A stretch of 64,000 bases of DNA. Source: Rhynochetos jubatus. Taxonomy: Eukaryota > Chordata > Aves > Eurypygiformes > Rhynochetidae. The stretch spans positions 37,043,165-37,107,164 of the forward strand of contig CM050690.1 in the NCBI GenBank assembly GCA_027574665.1, given 5' to 3'. The notes under the pieces are model-generated. The model was not told the origin of the DNA. It ran no database searches and saw nothing but the letters and a program-made list of their open reading frames with translations. This document shows positions 1 to 10,230 of this stretch, in pieces. The stretch's first letter is position 1. Each line of letters begins with the position of its first letter. A program made the position numbers and the translations under genes.

Positions 1-506
1 CAGGATGCTAAGCAGTGCTTACACAAAGTCAAGGTCTTTTCTGCTCCTCACACCACCCCACCAATAAGTGGGCGGGGGGTGCACAAGAAGATGGGAGGGG
101 ACACAGCTGGGACAGCTGGCCCCAAAAGGGATACTCCATACCATATGACGTCATGCTCAGCATGTAACGGGGGAAAAAAAGGAAGTGAGGGATGTTTGGA
201 GTGATGATGATTGTTTTCCCAAGTAACCATTATGTGTGATAGTGCCCTGCTTTCCTGGAGGTGACTGAAATCCTGCCTGCTGAAAGGAAATGATGAATTG
301 CTTATTTGTTTATTTATTTATTTATTTATTTATTTATTTTGCTTTGCCTGCATGAGCGGTATCTTTTGCTTTATCTATTAAACCGTCTTTGTCTCAACCC
401 AGGAGTTTTCTTACATTTACTCTTCTGATTCTCTTCCCATCTCACCAAGGGGATTGAGCAAGCAGCAGTGTGGTGTTTAGTTGCCAGACAGGGCTGAACC
501 ACAACA
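1..506 (+). mobile_element. ERVL-type LTR, 3' part, cut by window edge
   Basis: The sequence aligns by eye with the complete LTR at 55709-56284: shared blocks include the motif around ACACAGCTGGGACAGCTG, the CCATACCATATGACGTCATG segment and the stretch ending CTGAACCACAACA at 506. The 5' end of the LTR lies left of the window. A TTTA microsatellite (309-340) has expanded inside it. The short ORF on the minus strand at 48-230 is LTR sequence, not a gene. Class assignment (ERVL, TG...CA termini) rests on family resemblance. Whether it is a solo LTR or the edge of a provirus cannot be told from this window. Confidence 0.8.
309..340 (+). repeat. (TTTA)n microsatellite inside LTR
   Basis: About eight TTTA units sit in the 3' half of the left-edge LTR. 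The related LTR at 55709-56284 lacks this expansion, so it arose after insertion or in this lineage. Confidence 0.95.
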
Positions 507-1350
507 CAACCCAGCCTCAAAATCTGAACACCCTCTCTCCACAAGTTTTGTAAATTTTTTTAGATAATTTTAGAAACTATGATCTTAAATGCTTTTAGGT
601 TTCTGAGACTAAACAAAGGCTGTACATTATTCTGCCTACTAAGGTCAACTGAGCCATCAGGCTATTCTGACTTAGCAAATTATCACTCATCAGCTGAACT
701 GCAATAATCATCCCTTTACTTCTGTAATACCTTCAACAATGGCAATACAGCGAGATCTCAACCCATAGTAATAAAGGAAGAGAAAAGTAACATTTTCTAG
801 CATTTATAGTAGGCCAAAACCATATATGAACTGCCTTTTTCAGCTGACACCCAAATTTTTCATGTTTATCTGACCCTGATATTAATTTTTTTCTAGACAT
901 GAAGTATTTATTTTGCTGTGAAATATTTCACTTTGTCTGGTAAAAAAAAGATGCTGATGCTTGTTAAATAACCAAAATTTACGGTTCATGTCCTTCGAAT
1001 CTTTATAGCAGTGTCCTGGAAGTTTTAATTCAAGCATGGAGAAAATTTAATGGTAACTATTCAATAACTGGTAAATATTTTTAAAAGATGAGGAGATTAT
1101 AGACTTAGTATCAGTGAACACTGATACAAACAGTATTAGGATGATTCCCAACCTTCCTTCTCTTGTCCAATCTGAGTTATTTTAATATCTTGAAAACATA
1201 GCGGCCCACACCTCTTTCTCACTGTCCATGTTGGTCACTGAAGTGCTACAGCAATTTAATTTATGTCTGCTTGCACGAGCAATTAAAGCCATAGAGAATA
1301 CCTATTGAAATGGATAGAGAATAAAATAAATAGAGAATAAAATAAATAAT
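507..1350. other. AT-rich sequence, nothing recognised
   Basis: AT-rich unique-looking sequence with no open frame of note, no LTR termini and no CR1 tail. It lies just downstream of the proposed minus-strand polyadenylation signal, so it would be the 3' flank of that gene. Confidence 0.5.
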
Positions 1351-1356
1351 TTTATT
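1351..1356 (-). promoter_or_regulatory. AATAAA polyadenylation signal of host gene
   Basis: TTTATT on the plus strand reads AATAAA on the minus strand, 24 nt after the stop codon of the terminal exon (1382-1380). The surroundings are AT-rich, so a chance match is possible. The spacing would give a very short 3' UTR. Confidence 0.5.
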
Positions 1357-1379
1357 GAAATAAAACCATGACTATTAAT

Positions 1380-1756
1380 TTATTGCTCTTTGACAAGAAG
1401 AGAAGTATTTGTAAGATTAGGTACATATGCTTCACTACAAAGTGGGAAGAGCGTTCCCTGACTTGGGTTCACTTGCACTGGGAAATTTGAAGTTTTCTTA
1501 CCACAGTCATTCACCAAAGTCAAAAATGGAAATGGATATTGCTGCACTCCTGTAAAACTCCCCAGAGTGCTCAGCTCTGTTCCTGACAATATCAGCTGTA
1601 TTGGAGGCGGAGCCTGGGCAATCTGACAGTCCATGACACAGTCATCTAATTTTGCATTCTCATTTTTATTTGTTTCATAAAATTCTTGCATATATTCTGA
1701 CTTTCTCAGATCATGTTTTCTGTATTTCTGGAAGAATTTCCCCCAAATTCCCAAGA
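1380..1756 (-). CDS. terminal coding exon of unidentified host gene
   Basis: The exon is open for 124 codons plus TAA. The acceptor reads CTATGCCTACAG followed by TC, preceded by a TCTAAAC branch-point-like motif, and enters in phase 1; the upstream exon ends in phase 1, so the junction codon becomes Val. The coded segment begins LGIWGKFFQKYRKHD and ends TSLLVKEQ. It has four Cys (two in DDCVMDC, then NDC and PLC) and sequons NLT and NTS, so it is probably extracellular or lumenal. No transmembrane helix or GPI signal is visible in this tail. An AATAAA lies 24 nt past the stop. I do not recognise the family. A chance ORF is the main alternative, but the matching splice phases argue against it. 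Confidence 0.6.
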
Positions 1757-1966
1757 CTGTAGGCATAGCCAAAGTTTAGAAAGTCAAGCCCACAATTAAA
1801 TTGCTTTGAATGTCATGTAAATGCAATTGTCAGATGAGTTTTGACCTGCCACACTCATGTTTTAACTATTTTAACTGCCCTGTAATTTTAACTTATTCGT
1901 CCTTCATACTTTGAATTTATATCATAGTCTCTTTGTAGTAATTTTTAATTTTAGTTTTGGTCTTAC

Positions 1967-2095
1967 CATGTACTGAAGTTTCATTGGTATGGCCAAATGC
2001 ATGGGGCGTAAGCACAGTGAAATGTGTTGAAGTTTGAGTTGCATTAAATAGTCCAGTTGACAACATGATTCGGATCACAGAGTACAGCAACAAGA
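1967..2095 (-). CDS. internal coding exon of unidentified host gene
   Basis: A 129-nt symmetric exon (phase 1 in, phase 1 out). The acceptor is ATTCTTTCCACACAG followed by TC, with a good pyrimidine run. The donor is CATG followed by GTAAGA, close to consensus. It codes for 42 whole residues starting LLLYSVIRIMLSTGLFNATQ, with sequons NAT and NET. The order of a hydrophobic stretch, then LSTGLFNATQ, then FTVLTPHAF faintly recalls the start of a fasciclin (FAS1) domain, but the match is too weak to name. A 210-nt intron separates it from the terminal exon. The phase fit at both ends with independently identified splice sites is the main support. Confidence 0.6.
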
Positions 2096-2814
2096 CTGTG
2101 TGGAAAGAATCATGCAAATTTTGATTTTCTCAGGGGAGAAATTATCATTTCATATTTTAAATACTTCTGTAGCTCACTAGTCCACACCATCTCTTTTGTT
2201 ATTCAGTAGGCAAGTCCCAATCCAATAAAAACCCTGCACAAGGTTTTAAATTCGATCCTGATGAATTATCCTACTGAATTAACTGCAGTATTCCTATGAT
2301 CTCTGGAAGATTAGGTCTTTCTTTTACAGCGTCAGCAAAGGTCACTGTCAAGTCTGGACTGGGCAGTAGAGAAACAGTCACTTGAATGATTCTACTGATT
2401 TTTTATTTTTATTTTATTTTTTAACAGGTACTGACAATAGCCTTGTACTATATATTCAAGTTGTCTTTCATACCTCTATGCTCTATCAGTTTCTTCTTAA
2501 ATCGGTGGTTTATCTGTCCTTACTAAACTACACCTGATGTTTTTTAACAGTAATATTGATCCTGAGATACACAAAGCCAAAATATTGTAGCCCCTGAGAA
2601 GAACAAATTAACAGAAAGTTATATGCCTGAACAGAGATTTCTTTTCTCCAGTAATCACTCTCAACACAAATTTAGCACTTTATTTTCACTGTCATGAAAT
2701 TAAAAAGAAGCTGTCTGTAATTCTAAGCTTGTTAGCCTGTACTGAAACCAGTTTAATTACTACAAGAAAAAATATTTTAAATTGTTTTTAGTAGAAGAAA
2801 GTAATTTTAGATTT

Positions 2815-2886
2815 AGAATCTGGGGAGAAGGACTTGATGTGCCTTATGGGTCCCTTCCAACTTGAGATATTCTCTAATTCTATGGT
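2815..2886 (+). mobile_element. short CR1 LINE 3' tail remnant
   Basis: The segment GGTCCCTTCCAACTTGAGA followed by TATTCTCTAATTCTATGG matches the terminal hairpin-plus-octamer tail of CR1 elements in forward orientation. Only about 70 bp remain. It lies inside the proposed intron between the 2951-3098 and 1967-2095 exons. Confidence 0.75.
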
Positions 2887-2950
2887 CTTAATTTTCTACT
2901 TGCCTTCATTTCAATAGGGACCAAGTAATTAATTTTTAAAAAATCTAAAC

Positions 2951-3098
2951 CTTTGCAATCACTTTTATTTTGTAAGTATTTCCATTTGTAAAAAGAATCA
3001 TGGACACAGTACTGAGAGCTTACACAATGATGGCCTCTGATCTGACTGTTAACACAGTGCCGTTCTGGGTAATCGTCTGAAAATATCAATTCACTGTT
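2951..3098 (-). CDS. Cys-rich internal exon of unidentified host gene
   Basis: The acceptor is strong: TTTGCTCATTTTGTTGCTGCAG, then AAC in phase 0. The exon is open for 49 codons and carries four Cys spaced as RHC, HHC, QYC and SDC, plus one sequon (NKS). The donor is less certain. CAAAG followed by GTTTAG ends the exon at 2951; AAAA followed by GTGATT would end it at 2963. Both leave phase 1, as the next exon needs. The residues look like an extracellular disulphide-bonded module. Family unknown. The pyrimidine-rich acceptor and phase agreement support it; the weak donor lowers confidence. Confidence 0.5.
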
Positions 3099-3835
3099 CT
3101 GCAGCAACAAAATGAGCAAATAAAATGTTGGCAATATTAGGTCAGAAAATGGAAAAAGTGTTTATAAATACTTGGCATGGTCAAATGTTGATTGTAGAGT
3201 TGTTCTAGTCCTACATTCCTCCTTTAAAGAAGATAGTAGAACAGGAAATGACACAAGTGCAGTAAAAGATGATCAGAAATCTGAGATATCTCAAGAGATA
3301 GAATAAGTAAATTAGGCCATTTTGGAAAAGGCAGCGAACCGGACATTGTTATAAAGGTTGATAAAATTAATCCTGTTTTAACACTCTTTCTCAAAACAGT
3401 AGCCAGTCAGTCTTCATTACAGGACATAGGTCAGGGGGGACCCCTGAGCTGGTCTAGAAGGGACTTCTTTTTCTCCCTACTAATGAAACTGAGGTTGGAG
3501 GGTTATAGGAGATGCTTATTTATGCCACAGAAATGACCTAATTTTAAGTTTTCAGAAATTGCATAGTTGTTTAACTCATTGCATTCCATATTTTACCCTG
3601 TAGCAGGCTTCAGAACTTTTTAAGACACAATACTGCTAATATACACTGCTATTGCAATTCTACTACAGCTAAAATATTTTTCTGCTCCCTCATTCTTAAA
3701 GCTTTAATAGCAGTGTCACTTCCCTAGTTTTCATCACATACACCGGTATATCTCATCTGTGTAGCAGATCTCATAGTTGCAATGATAATATGTGAATGCT
3801 TGTTTGAGAGGGGTTTTGTTTTCAGGAAAGGTCAA

Positions 3836-5030
3836 ATCATAGAATCATAGAATCTTTTAGGTTGGAAAAGACCTTTGAGATCAGCAAGTCCAACTATCAA
3901 CCTAACACTGCTAATACCACCACTAAACTCTGTCCTTCATCATGTCTCTTAAATACCTTCAAGGATGGTGACTCAAGCACCTACTCAGGCAGCCTGTTCC
4001 AATGTCTGATAATCTTTTTGATGGGATTTAAATCCCACAAAGGTTGTTCCCGGCATCGCCCCCGAGTGATGTCAGCTGCCCTCGCAGGAGTCCCCTATGA
4101 CAATGCCCTGTCTGTTTTTCTAAGTCGTGGATGACATTTTGACATAGCAGGTAGGATGGCTTAACCTCACTGAAACCTCCAAGCTAGGTGAGCACTTCTC
4201 CTCATCATTGTTCAGTTCCACTTGCAGGGCATCATACCTACTATTGGAGGGAACCTGGGATGGTGGGGTTGTCACAGAGGGACCTCACCTGCCGTACCAG
4301 GCAGGAACTTGCTGCCGTTGCCCCCTATCCCTTGAGTCACCTTGTTTGCAGGTTGGAGAGAGGAAAGGGAGTCTTCTGCACCACATACCATGTCTGTCTG
4401 TGGGGCGTGCCCCAGGGAAGGCTGGGTGTGATTACGGTAGTCTATTTCTCTCTCTAACTCCCTGGTACTCCTCAAACTGCTCACCTCCACCCAGACGTGT
4501 GTCACTAATCAATCAGATGAGATCCTCTATCTGGGCGCACCTCCCACAGGTGAGCTACTGCTGCCGGACAGTACTGATGTCAGAGCCAGGCACAGCCTGC
4601 AGCTGGACACCTGGGTGGCAGCATGTTCCCAACAGAGCTCTGTCTGGGAAGCTGTGTCTGTTGTGGTAGGTGCAGGGCTGAGAGAAGCCATGACTTTCTG
4701 CTTAGTGGATATCATTGTTCCTTAGTTGAGCAGGCAGAGCTTTCTGCACCCTCCCTGCATACCCTTCTACCCAAACTGCCACACCACTCCCTGGCTGATA
4801 TGCCATGCCCTGGACACTGGTGATTCCCAGGGCTGTTTAAATCTCCTGTGATTGTTCCTTTCAGTGCCCAAGCCACATCAGCCTAACTCGAGAGAGCTTC
4901 CAGCTCTTGGTGGGTCAATCTGCTTTTCTTCGGGTTTCCCTGGCTCTGCAGACCCCCTTTCCCACCTCAGTCTAGTGCCCAGCTGCAGAATTCTGCTCCT
5001 GCATTCATCATAGAATGAGGAACAACCCAA
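3836..5030 (-). mobile_element. internally deleted CR1 LINE (5' UTR + ORF1 part joined to 3' tail)
   Basis: Read on the minus strand, the right part (about 5030-4500) is CR1 5' UTR and the start of ORF1. About 4500-4045 is ORF1, with the coiled-coil-like STRELEREIDY motif, then SRYDALQVE, then the esterase block IVIGDSLLRG. Within about 15 bp of 4030 the sequence jumps into the last ~190 bp of CR1, ending in the inverted octamer tail ATCATAGAATCATAGAAT at 3836-3854. All of ORF2 (endonuclease and RT) is missing. The right boundary is approximate. It lies in the presumed host-gene intron between exons 7032-7134 and 2951-3098, in the same orientation as the gene. Confidence 0.75.
4045..4715 (-). 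pseudogene. CR1 ORF1 remnant (GDSL esterase-type) with frameshifts
   Basis: ORF1 of CR1 encodes a nucleic-acid-binding protein with a C-terminal SGNH/GDSL esterase-like domain (known for the family). The pieces seen on the minus strand are an N-terminal part with TDTASQTEL and AATQVSSCRLC (about 4715-4530), the conserved helical ELEREIDYRNHTQPSL segment (about 4500-4430), SRYDALQVE near 4235-4210, and IVIGDSLLRG near 4105-4075. They lie in different frames, with stops between. The catalytic Ser block GDSL is still readable, but the rest of the esterase domain has been deleted, so no function is expected. Confidence 0.7.
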
Positions 5031-5826
5031 ATCAGCATGATTCTGGATCATTCACTCCAGATCCAGGTAGCTGCAGTAATAAGAAGTAACCTAGTAATAA
5101 GGTTAAGTAGCACAGCTTAAACTTTTACACTAAACTGTTACTACTTGTTTAAATCCTGGTTGTTTTGCCATGAAACTATACCTGTCTTCACCTGGATCAG
5201 CATCCATTTGCCCACAGCACTGGAAGACATTCTGCCAGAAGGAACCAAAAACTGAAATTAATCTCTGGATCTGCTGTGTGCAAAAGTCACTTTATGTGTT
5301 TATTATTCTACTTGGCAACATGCAATTGTGTAACAATAGACTCACTGTCATTATTTAAGTGTCAGTATAGATGGTGGGAGCAGCTATAAAGGTGACCTGT
5401 AATAAAAAAGACCTCTACACCTTATGCAATTATATTTCCATCAGCTTAATTGTAATATGTAGAAGGAATTTACTTACCCTGATGGCACAGTTATGGTCTT
5501 TTGAACCAGGGTATTAAAAAAGCTCTTATGCCACAGATTATGTGTTTCCCAAAGTGTTTTGACTCATTTTCAGAAAAGCAGCCTGTGCCTAACAGGAAAA
5601 AATAGAATTGGTAGCTGCATCAAACTGATGAAAATACACTTATTTGAAAGATGACCAAGTAGAAAAGAGATTCTGAACAATGGTGGTGGAGCCAAACTGC
5701 AACTAAAGAGTAACTGCAAATTGTTTGATTTTTCCTTCTCTCAGTTCCTCAGCTGTATCTAGTTTTGGAGGATCACTTTCTTCAAAATATTCCATTTTGG
5801 GGGAAGTATTTACAATTGCATTGGAT
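5031..5826. other. intronic or intergenic sequence, nothing recognised
   Basis: AT-rich sequence between the deleted CR1 and the ERVK-type LTR. Open frames are short and show no family resemblance. Confidence 0.4.
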
Positions 5827-5990
5827 TGGCATGGCAAGGTTTTGGTAGCAGGAGGGGCTACACGGGTGGTTTCTAGAAGATGCCAGAAGCTTCCCCCAAG
5901 TCCAAATGAGCCAATGCCAGTTGGCTCCAAAATGCAGCCACTGCTGGCCAAAGCTGAGACCATCAGTGACACTGGTAACACCTCTATGAT

Positions 5991-6006
5991 AACATATTTA
6001 AGAAGG
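5991..6006 (+). promoter_or_regulatory. TATA-like box of ERVK-type LTR
   Basis: CATATTTAAGAAGG sits about 165 bp into the LTR, where the family's core promoter is expected, and precedes the repeat body that would be R/U5-proximal. Sequence-based only. Confidence 0.5.
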
Positions 6007-6089
6007 GTAAAAAAATGCTCAACAACAACTGCAGTCAGGAGAGAGGAATCAGAATATGTGAGAGCAACAACTCTGCAGACACCAAGGTC

Positions 6090-6560
6090 AGTGGAGAAGG
6101 ATGGGGAGAAGTTGCTCCAGCTGCCAGAACAGAGATTCCTTGACAGCCTGTAGTGCAGACCATGGTGAGGCCAGCTGTGCCTCTGCAGCCATGGAGGGCC
6201 CAAGATGGAGTAGAGATGCACCTGCAGCCCAGGGAAGACCTCACGCAAGAGTAGGTGAATGCCTCAAGGAGGCTGTGACTCCATGGGAAACCCATGCTGG
6301 AGCTGGCTCCTGGCCGGACCAGTGGACCTGTGGAGAGAGGAGCCCACTCTGGAGAAGGTTTGCTGGCAGCACCTGTGACCCTGTGGGGGACCCAGGCTGG
6401 AGCAGGCTGCCTCTGAAGGACTGCACCCCATGGAAAGAACCCTCACTGGAGCAGTCCAGGAAGAACTTCAGCCCATGTGAGGGACTCACGTGGGAGAAGT
6501 TCATGGAGAACTGTCTCCCATGGGAGGGATCTCACGCTAGAGCATGGGCAGAGTGTGAGG
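6090..6560 (+). repeat. degenerate ~45-bp tandem units in LTR body
   Basis: Repeated phrases such as GCTGGAGC(A/T)GG, CTGTGACYCYRTGGG and CCCATG(G)GA recur about every 40-50 bp across this part of the LTR. They are diverged copies of one unit and characteristic of this LTR family. Confidence 0.7.
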
Positions 6561-6765
6561 AGTCGTCCCCTGAGGAGGAAGGAACGACAGAGACAACGTG
6601 TGATGGACTGACCACAGCCCTCATTCCCTGTCCCCTCCGCATGGCTTCTGGGGAGGAGATAGAGAGTTTGGGAGTAAAGTTAAGCTTGGAAAGGAGGAGT
6701 CAGTGGGTGGAAGGTGTTTCAAAATTCGATTTTATTTCTCATTATCCTATTCTGATTCAATTGGT

Positions 6766-6771
6766 AATAAA
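6766..6771 (+). promoter_or_regulatory. AATAAA polyadenylation signal of ERVK-type LTR
   Basis: The hexamer lies in the AT-rich 3' third of the LTR, about 190 bp before its CA end, in the sense orientation of the element. Transcripts polyadenylated here would be antisense to the proposed host gene. Confidence 0.6.
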
Positions 6772-7031
6772 TTAAACTAATTTTCCCAAATCAAGTCTGG
6801 TTTGCCAGTGACAGTAATTAGTGAATGATCTCTCCCTGTCCTTATCTTGACCCATGAGTCTTTCCTTATATTTTCTCTCCCCTGTCCAGATGAGGAGGGG
6901 AGTGATAGAGTTACTTGGTGGACACCTGGCCTCCAGCCAATGTCAACCGACCACAACAGTGTAAGACCATAGTTATGACCACTCTTAATGATTACCGCAC
7001 TGATTTTTTGTGTCTTTGACATATAACTCAC

Positions 7032-7134
7032 CAAGGAAAACATACAGGCAGAATTTAGTATAACTGGGAAGCTGGACTTGGACACAGAATCTACTTCTGC
7101 ATGTGCTCTAAATGCATATAGCATGTGCAATGGT
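7032..7134 (-). CDS. possible upstream coding exon of the same host gene
   Basis: The donor CCTTG followed by GTGAGT is excellent and leaves phase 0, as the exon starting at 3098 requires. The preceding 34 codons are open and include FRAHAEVDSVSKSSFPVIL and one Cys. The start is doubtful: the best-looking acceptor (CTTTTCTTCCCATTTAG at 7144) would put a TAA in frame at once, so a downstream AG (at 7135) must be used. The end lies 74 bp from the ERVK-type LTR. The alternative is that this is a decoy donor in noncoding DNA. Confidence 0.3.
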
Positions 7135-7144
7135 CTGCTTTACC

Positions 7145-9380
7145 TAAATGGGAAGAAAAGCACATATATTCTGAAGTCTTCAAATTATATTTTCTTTAGT
7201 GTTTTATTTGAAGCTACAGTAGATGCACCATCTTTCAATTTATAGCATAACACCTTCCCTTAAACTGGTGAATAATAGTAGGCTGTACATTAAAGAAAAA
7301 AGAGGCTGTGCATATTGTAAAGCTCACACTAAGACCACAAATTGTTCCAATTATGTCACAAGGATTCTGGCAAACCTTCATTTTCTTCCATCTGAGGCCT
7401 GCTCATATAAGAAGATATTGTTTCAGTGAAAGGAGAGAAAACAAGGAAAGCAGAAAATAATCACTGATATGACAGAATTTTCCAAGAACACTGCTGAAAA
7501 AGGTCTTGGGGATGAAAAACCCAACAGAAAGAAGTTGAGGAAAAGGAAAATATTTCCATATAGAAACATATACAATTTAGTAAAAAGATTAAGTATAGTC
7601 TTGTACATGTACTAACTTGATGTTGCTTTTTGTAAACTTCATATATTTGAAGGTCTGTACCTGTAGAAAATTCAAGTGAAGGTTAAGGAGCAGAGGTTTA
7701 CATTGCAGCTAATACTTTTAAGTGTCCAAACATCACTCTATGCTACATGTGATATTGTGTCACTGAAGCATTACAGCTCTGGCTCACTAGGCTGTTGGTG
7801 CTTTCCTGAGAGGAAAGGGGAGAGAGAGGTGGCAGTGGCTCTAAAGGACACAGCTGGGGTTTGTAATCCTCCAGTGATGGGCTGGTGGCATGCTAGAAGC
7901 CTCTGCAAGAAGCACCTGCTCTCCAGACTCAGACACAAGGTGTGAGGCTATCAACAGAGTGCCTATGAGAAGCTAAAAAAGAAATGTCTCTGTAGACATA
8001 TTCTAATTTCTGAATCTTCCTCTTGCTACATTAGCAGAGCTGAAAGAAGAAAATACTCTTTTCTGCCTCTGTTTTGTGTTACTGTAAGATTTACCACTTC
8101 TCTTAGCTGGAAGGTTGTTGATCCAGGCCACTTAAACATATTAAATTGTAACACAAATAATATCACTGTAACCCAATTGTAAAGCAAAGAAAAAAGGTTC
8201 TGTTAAAGCATTAGTTTTAAAACAGCATGCACTGTAGAGGAAATGTTAGCCAGGTTTCACAAATGTTGCCTGAATTACCATGGTTTTCTCCGTTCTTTGT
8301 GTTTACTATCCTCCATAGCACACCCTATATAGTTGGAAAGAGAACAAAAAAAAAAAGAAGTGCCAGAGACTTAAAAGCTGTTATTAGCAATCTTCAAAGA
8401 AGCAGGTTTTATTATATTTTAGCTAAGGAGTGCAAAACTGTGAAGAAACCTACTGATGGTGAGCTTGCTGTCTCTTGTGTGTAAAAGATACCAGAATGTG
8501 AAGATGCTCTAGGTAGTTCCTGTGTCTCCAGCAGATAGTGGAAGTGGGTGGAGCACACCGTTCTCCCCCACACTGTGCTCAAATGCCATGTGGACTCAGG
8601 GTCAGTTGGCCGTAAATTCCCAAGATCCTATAATCTGCTTTGTAGCCCTGGCTAGAGAACTAAAAGTGACCACTGGCTCAGTACCTTATACTACATCCAG
8701 TGCTGAAAATATCAAATGGAAAATCCTTCCAAGAATATCCATTCTGGATTTTGCTATCATGGGCAACTGCACCAACTAATCTCTCTCAGAAATTCTAAAA
8801 GTCTATTTTAAAGCTTCTCAGGGTTCTTGCCTCCACTGCTGTGACTGGAAAACTCCACACTACGTTCCGCATGTAAACAGGTAGTTAAAATAACTACCAA
8901 AAAACCCAGGTAATACTTGGGTGAAACATCTGCGAAAATTACTTTCCACTTTCTCTGCTGACAACTGTATTCTTTTACCTCTTCTTGAGTGAGGTTTTGT
9001 GGTCTTCTTCCCATCTCCCTCTGTAGCTATTCCAGCTCAATTGGGTTTTATGGACATGGGTGACCACATCACGAAGGAATATGCAAACAAGTTCTCTCTC
9101 TCTTACCTTGTAAGAAGTCACTAACATGCTTCTATCTCTAACAGAAGTATCTCATCTGATATATTTGGTTTGTAACACAAATCATGATACTGCTGTGTCA
9201 CAGTCATCTGGTAAGTCAACACAATAGTCTGATATACACCGATGCCTTGAGACCATTGCGGTGTATGGTTTAAAATGTCTGTTAATTCCAAATAGTGGAA
9301 GCTAGATTTTTTAAAGTGGATTCACATACAAACCTGTATCTTTAATTAAAAACTTATTGGAGGCACACATGTTATTCTTT
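7145..9380. other. 2.2 kb without recognised features
   Basis: AT-rich unique-looking DNA. Several open frames of 60-90 codons exist on both strands, but none has splice context or composition I would defend. Further exons of the minus-strand gene could be hidden here. Confidence 0.4.
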
Positions 9381-10186
9381 ACTTGTGTGCTGGGTTCAGT
9401 CAGGAAAGGGCTAACTCCCTTTACTCTGGTTGCCAGGGAACTCTGTTGCTGGACAGTAAGTGAAAACATTGATAAGGCCTCAGCTGGTGCTGGGGATGGC
9501 TTGTACTGAACTCACAGTCTTTTGTCCGCTTCGGATACTGTAGCTGACCCAGACTGACCAAGGAAGTATTTCATTCCATAGTATGTCATGTTCCGGTCTC
9601 TTTGGGTGGGGAAGAGGGTCCGGTAGCCATTACTCTGCCCTTCTCTCTCTCTCCCTTACTCCCTTGCTTGTCTCTCCGGGCACTTGCTAACCCTCCTGCA
9701 TTAGCTGCTTTGCTAACTCCTGTGCTGGCTCGTTCGTGTGGGAGCTGGTGGGTTGTTTTGAGTTCTCTGGCCGTGTTATCAGTGATAAGGTTTGCTCGGA
9801 ATCTGCTGCATAGGCTCCCGGGCTCCAGCCTTCAGGCCGTGGCTCTCGGGCTGCGATCGCTCTTGGGCTGTGGTTCTTGGGCTCTCTGGGTCTGACTTTC
9901 ATCATTCAACATCTGGGTGTGCATTGGTCAGTGGATGGTGGGAAACTGTATCATATTGTATCATATTGTACTATATGTTTCATTTTCTACTATTTTAATT
10001 ATTTATTAGTAGTAGTACCTGTATGTATTGATTTAGCTTTAATTAGTAAATAGTTCTTATCTCAATTTTATGGGCTCCCTTATTTCTTTTTCCTCCGATT
10101 CTTCCCCTCCACTGGAGGAGGGGAGGGGGATTTGTGAGAGCGGCTTCGTGGTATTTTGCTAGCCGGAGTTAAACCACGACAACTTG
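9381..10186. repeat. 5-bp target site duplication ACTTG around solo LTR
   Basis: ACTTG immediately precedes the LTR's TGTG start and immediately follows its GACA end. The exact match indicates a fairly recent insertion and fixes both LTR ends. Confidence 0.9.
9386..10181 (+). mobile_element. ERVL solo LTR with perfect target duplication
   Basis: A complete LTR starting TGTGCTGGGTTCAGTCAGG and ending AAACCACGACA, 796 bp, flanked by identical 5-bp copies ACTTG (9381-9385 and 10182-10186). A 5-bp duplication fits ERVL integration. No internal sequence remains, so it is a recombinational solo LTR. It is closely similar to the minus-strand copy at 24016-24821 and related to the 17773-18591 LTR, so all three belong to one family. 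A 97-codon ORF within it is shared with the 24 kb copy, but this follows from recent common origin. Confidence 0.92.
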
Positions 10187-10230
10187 GTATCTCTGCTGTT
10201 GGAGTATATATACATATAGAGAGAGGTTTT

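Larger units (their letters stand above)
5827..6958 (+). mobile_element. ERVK-type LTR, solo, plus strand
   Basis: About 1.1 kb matching a well-known bird LTR architecture. A promoter-like stretch with AACATATTTAAGAAGG (5991-6006) is followed by a GC-rich body made of degenerate tandem units (about 6090-6560), then AATAAA at 6766-6771 and a 3' end in CCACAACA (6958). The left end at TGGCATGGCAAGG is my best estimate; no clear 6-bp target duplication is visible, so the element is old or the end is off by a few bases. No internal retroviral sequence adjoins it. The longer ORFs on both strands here arise from its GC-rich repeat body and are not genes. Confidence 0.8.

Noticed and set aside
5703..6775. 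ORFs of 142-224 codons on both strands.
   Set aside because: They come from the GC-rich tandem body of the ERVK-type LTR, where stops are rare.
8808..9014. Possible minus-strand exon with KWKVIFADVSPKYYLG.
   Set aside because: Flanking splice sites are poor (purine-rich acceptor, weak GTTTTT donor).
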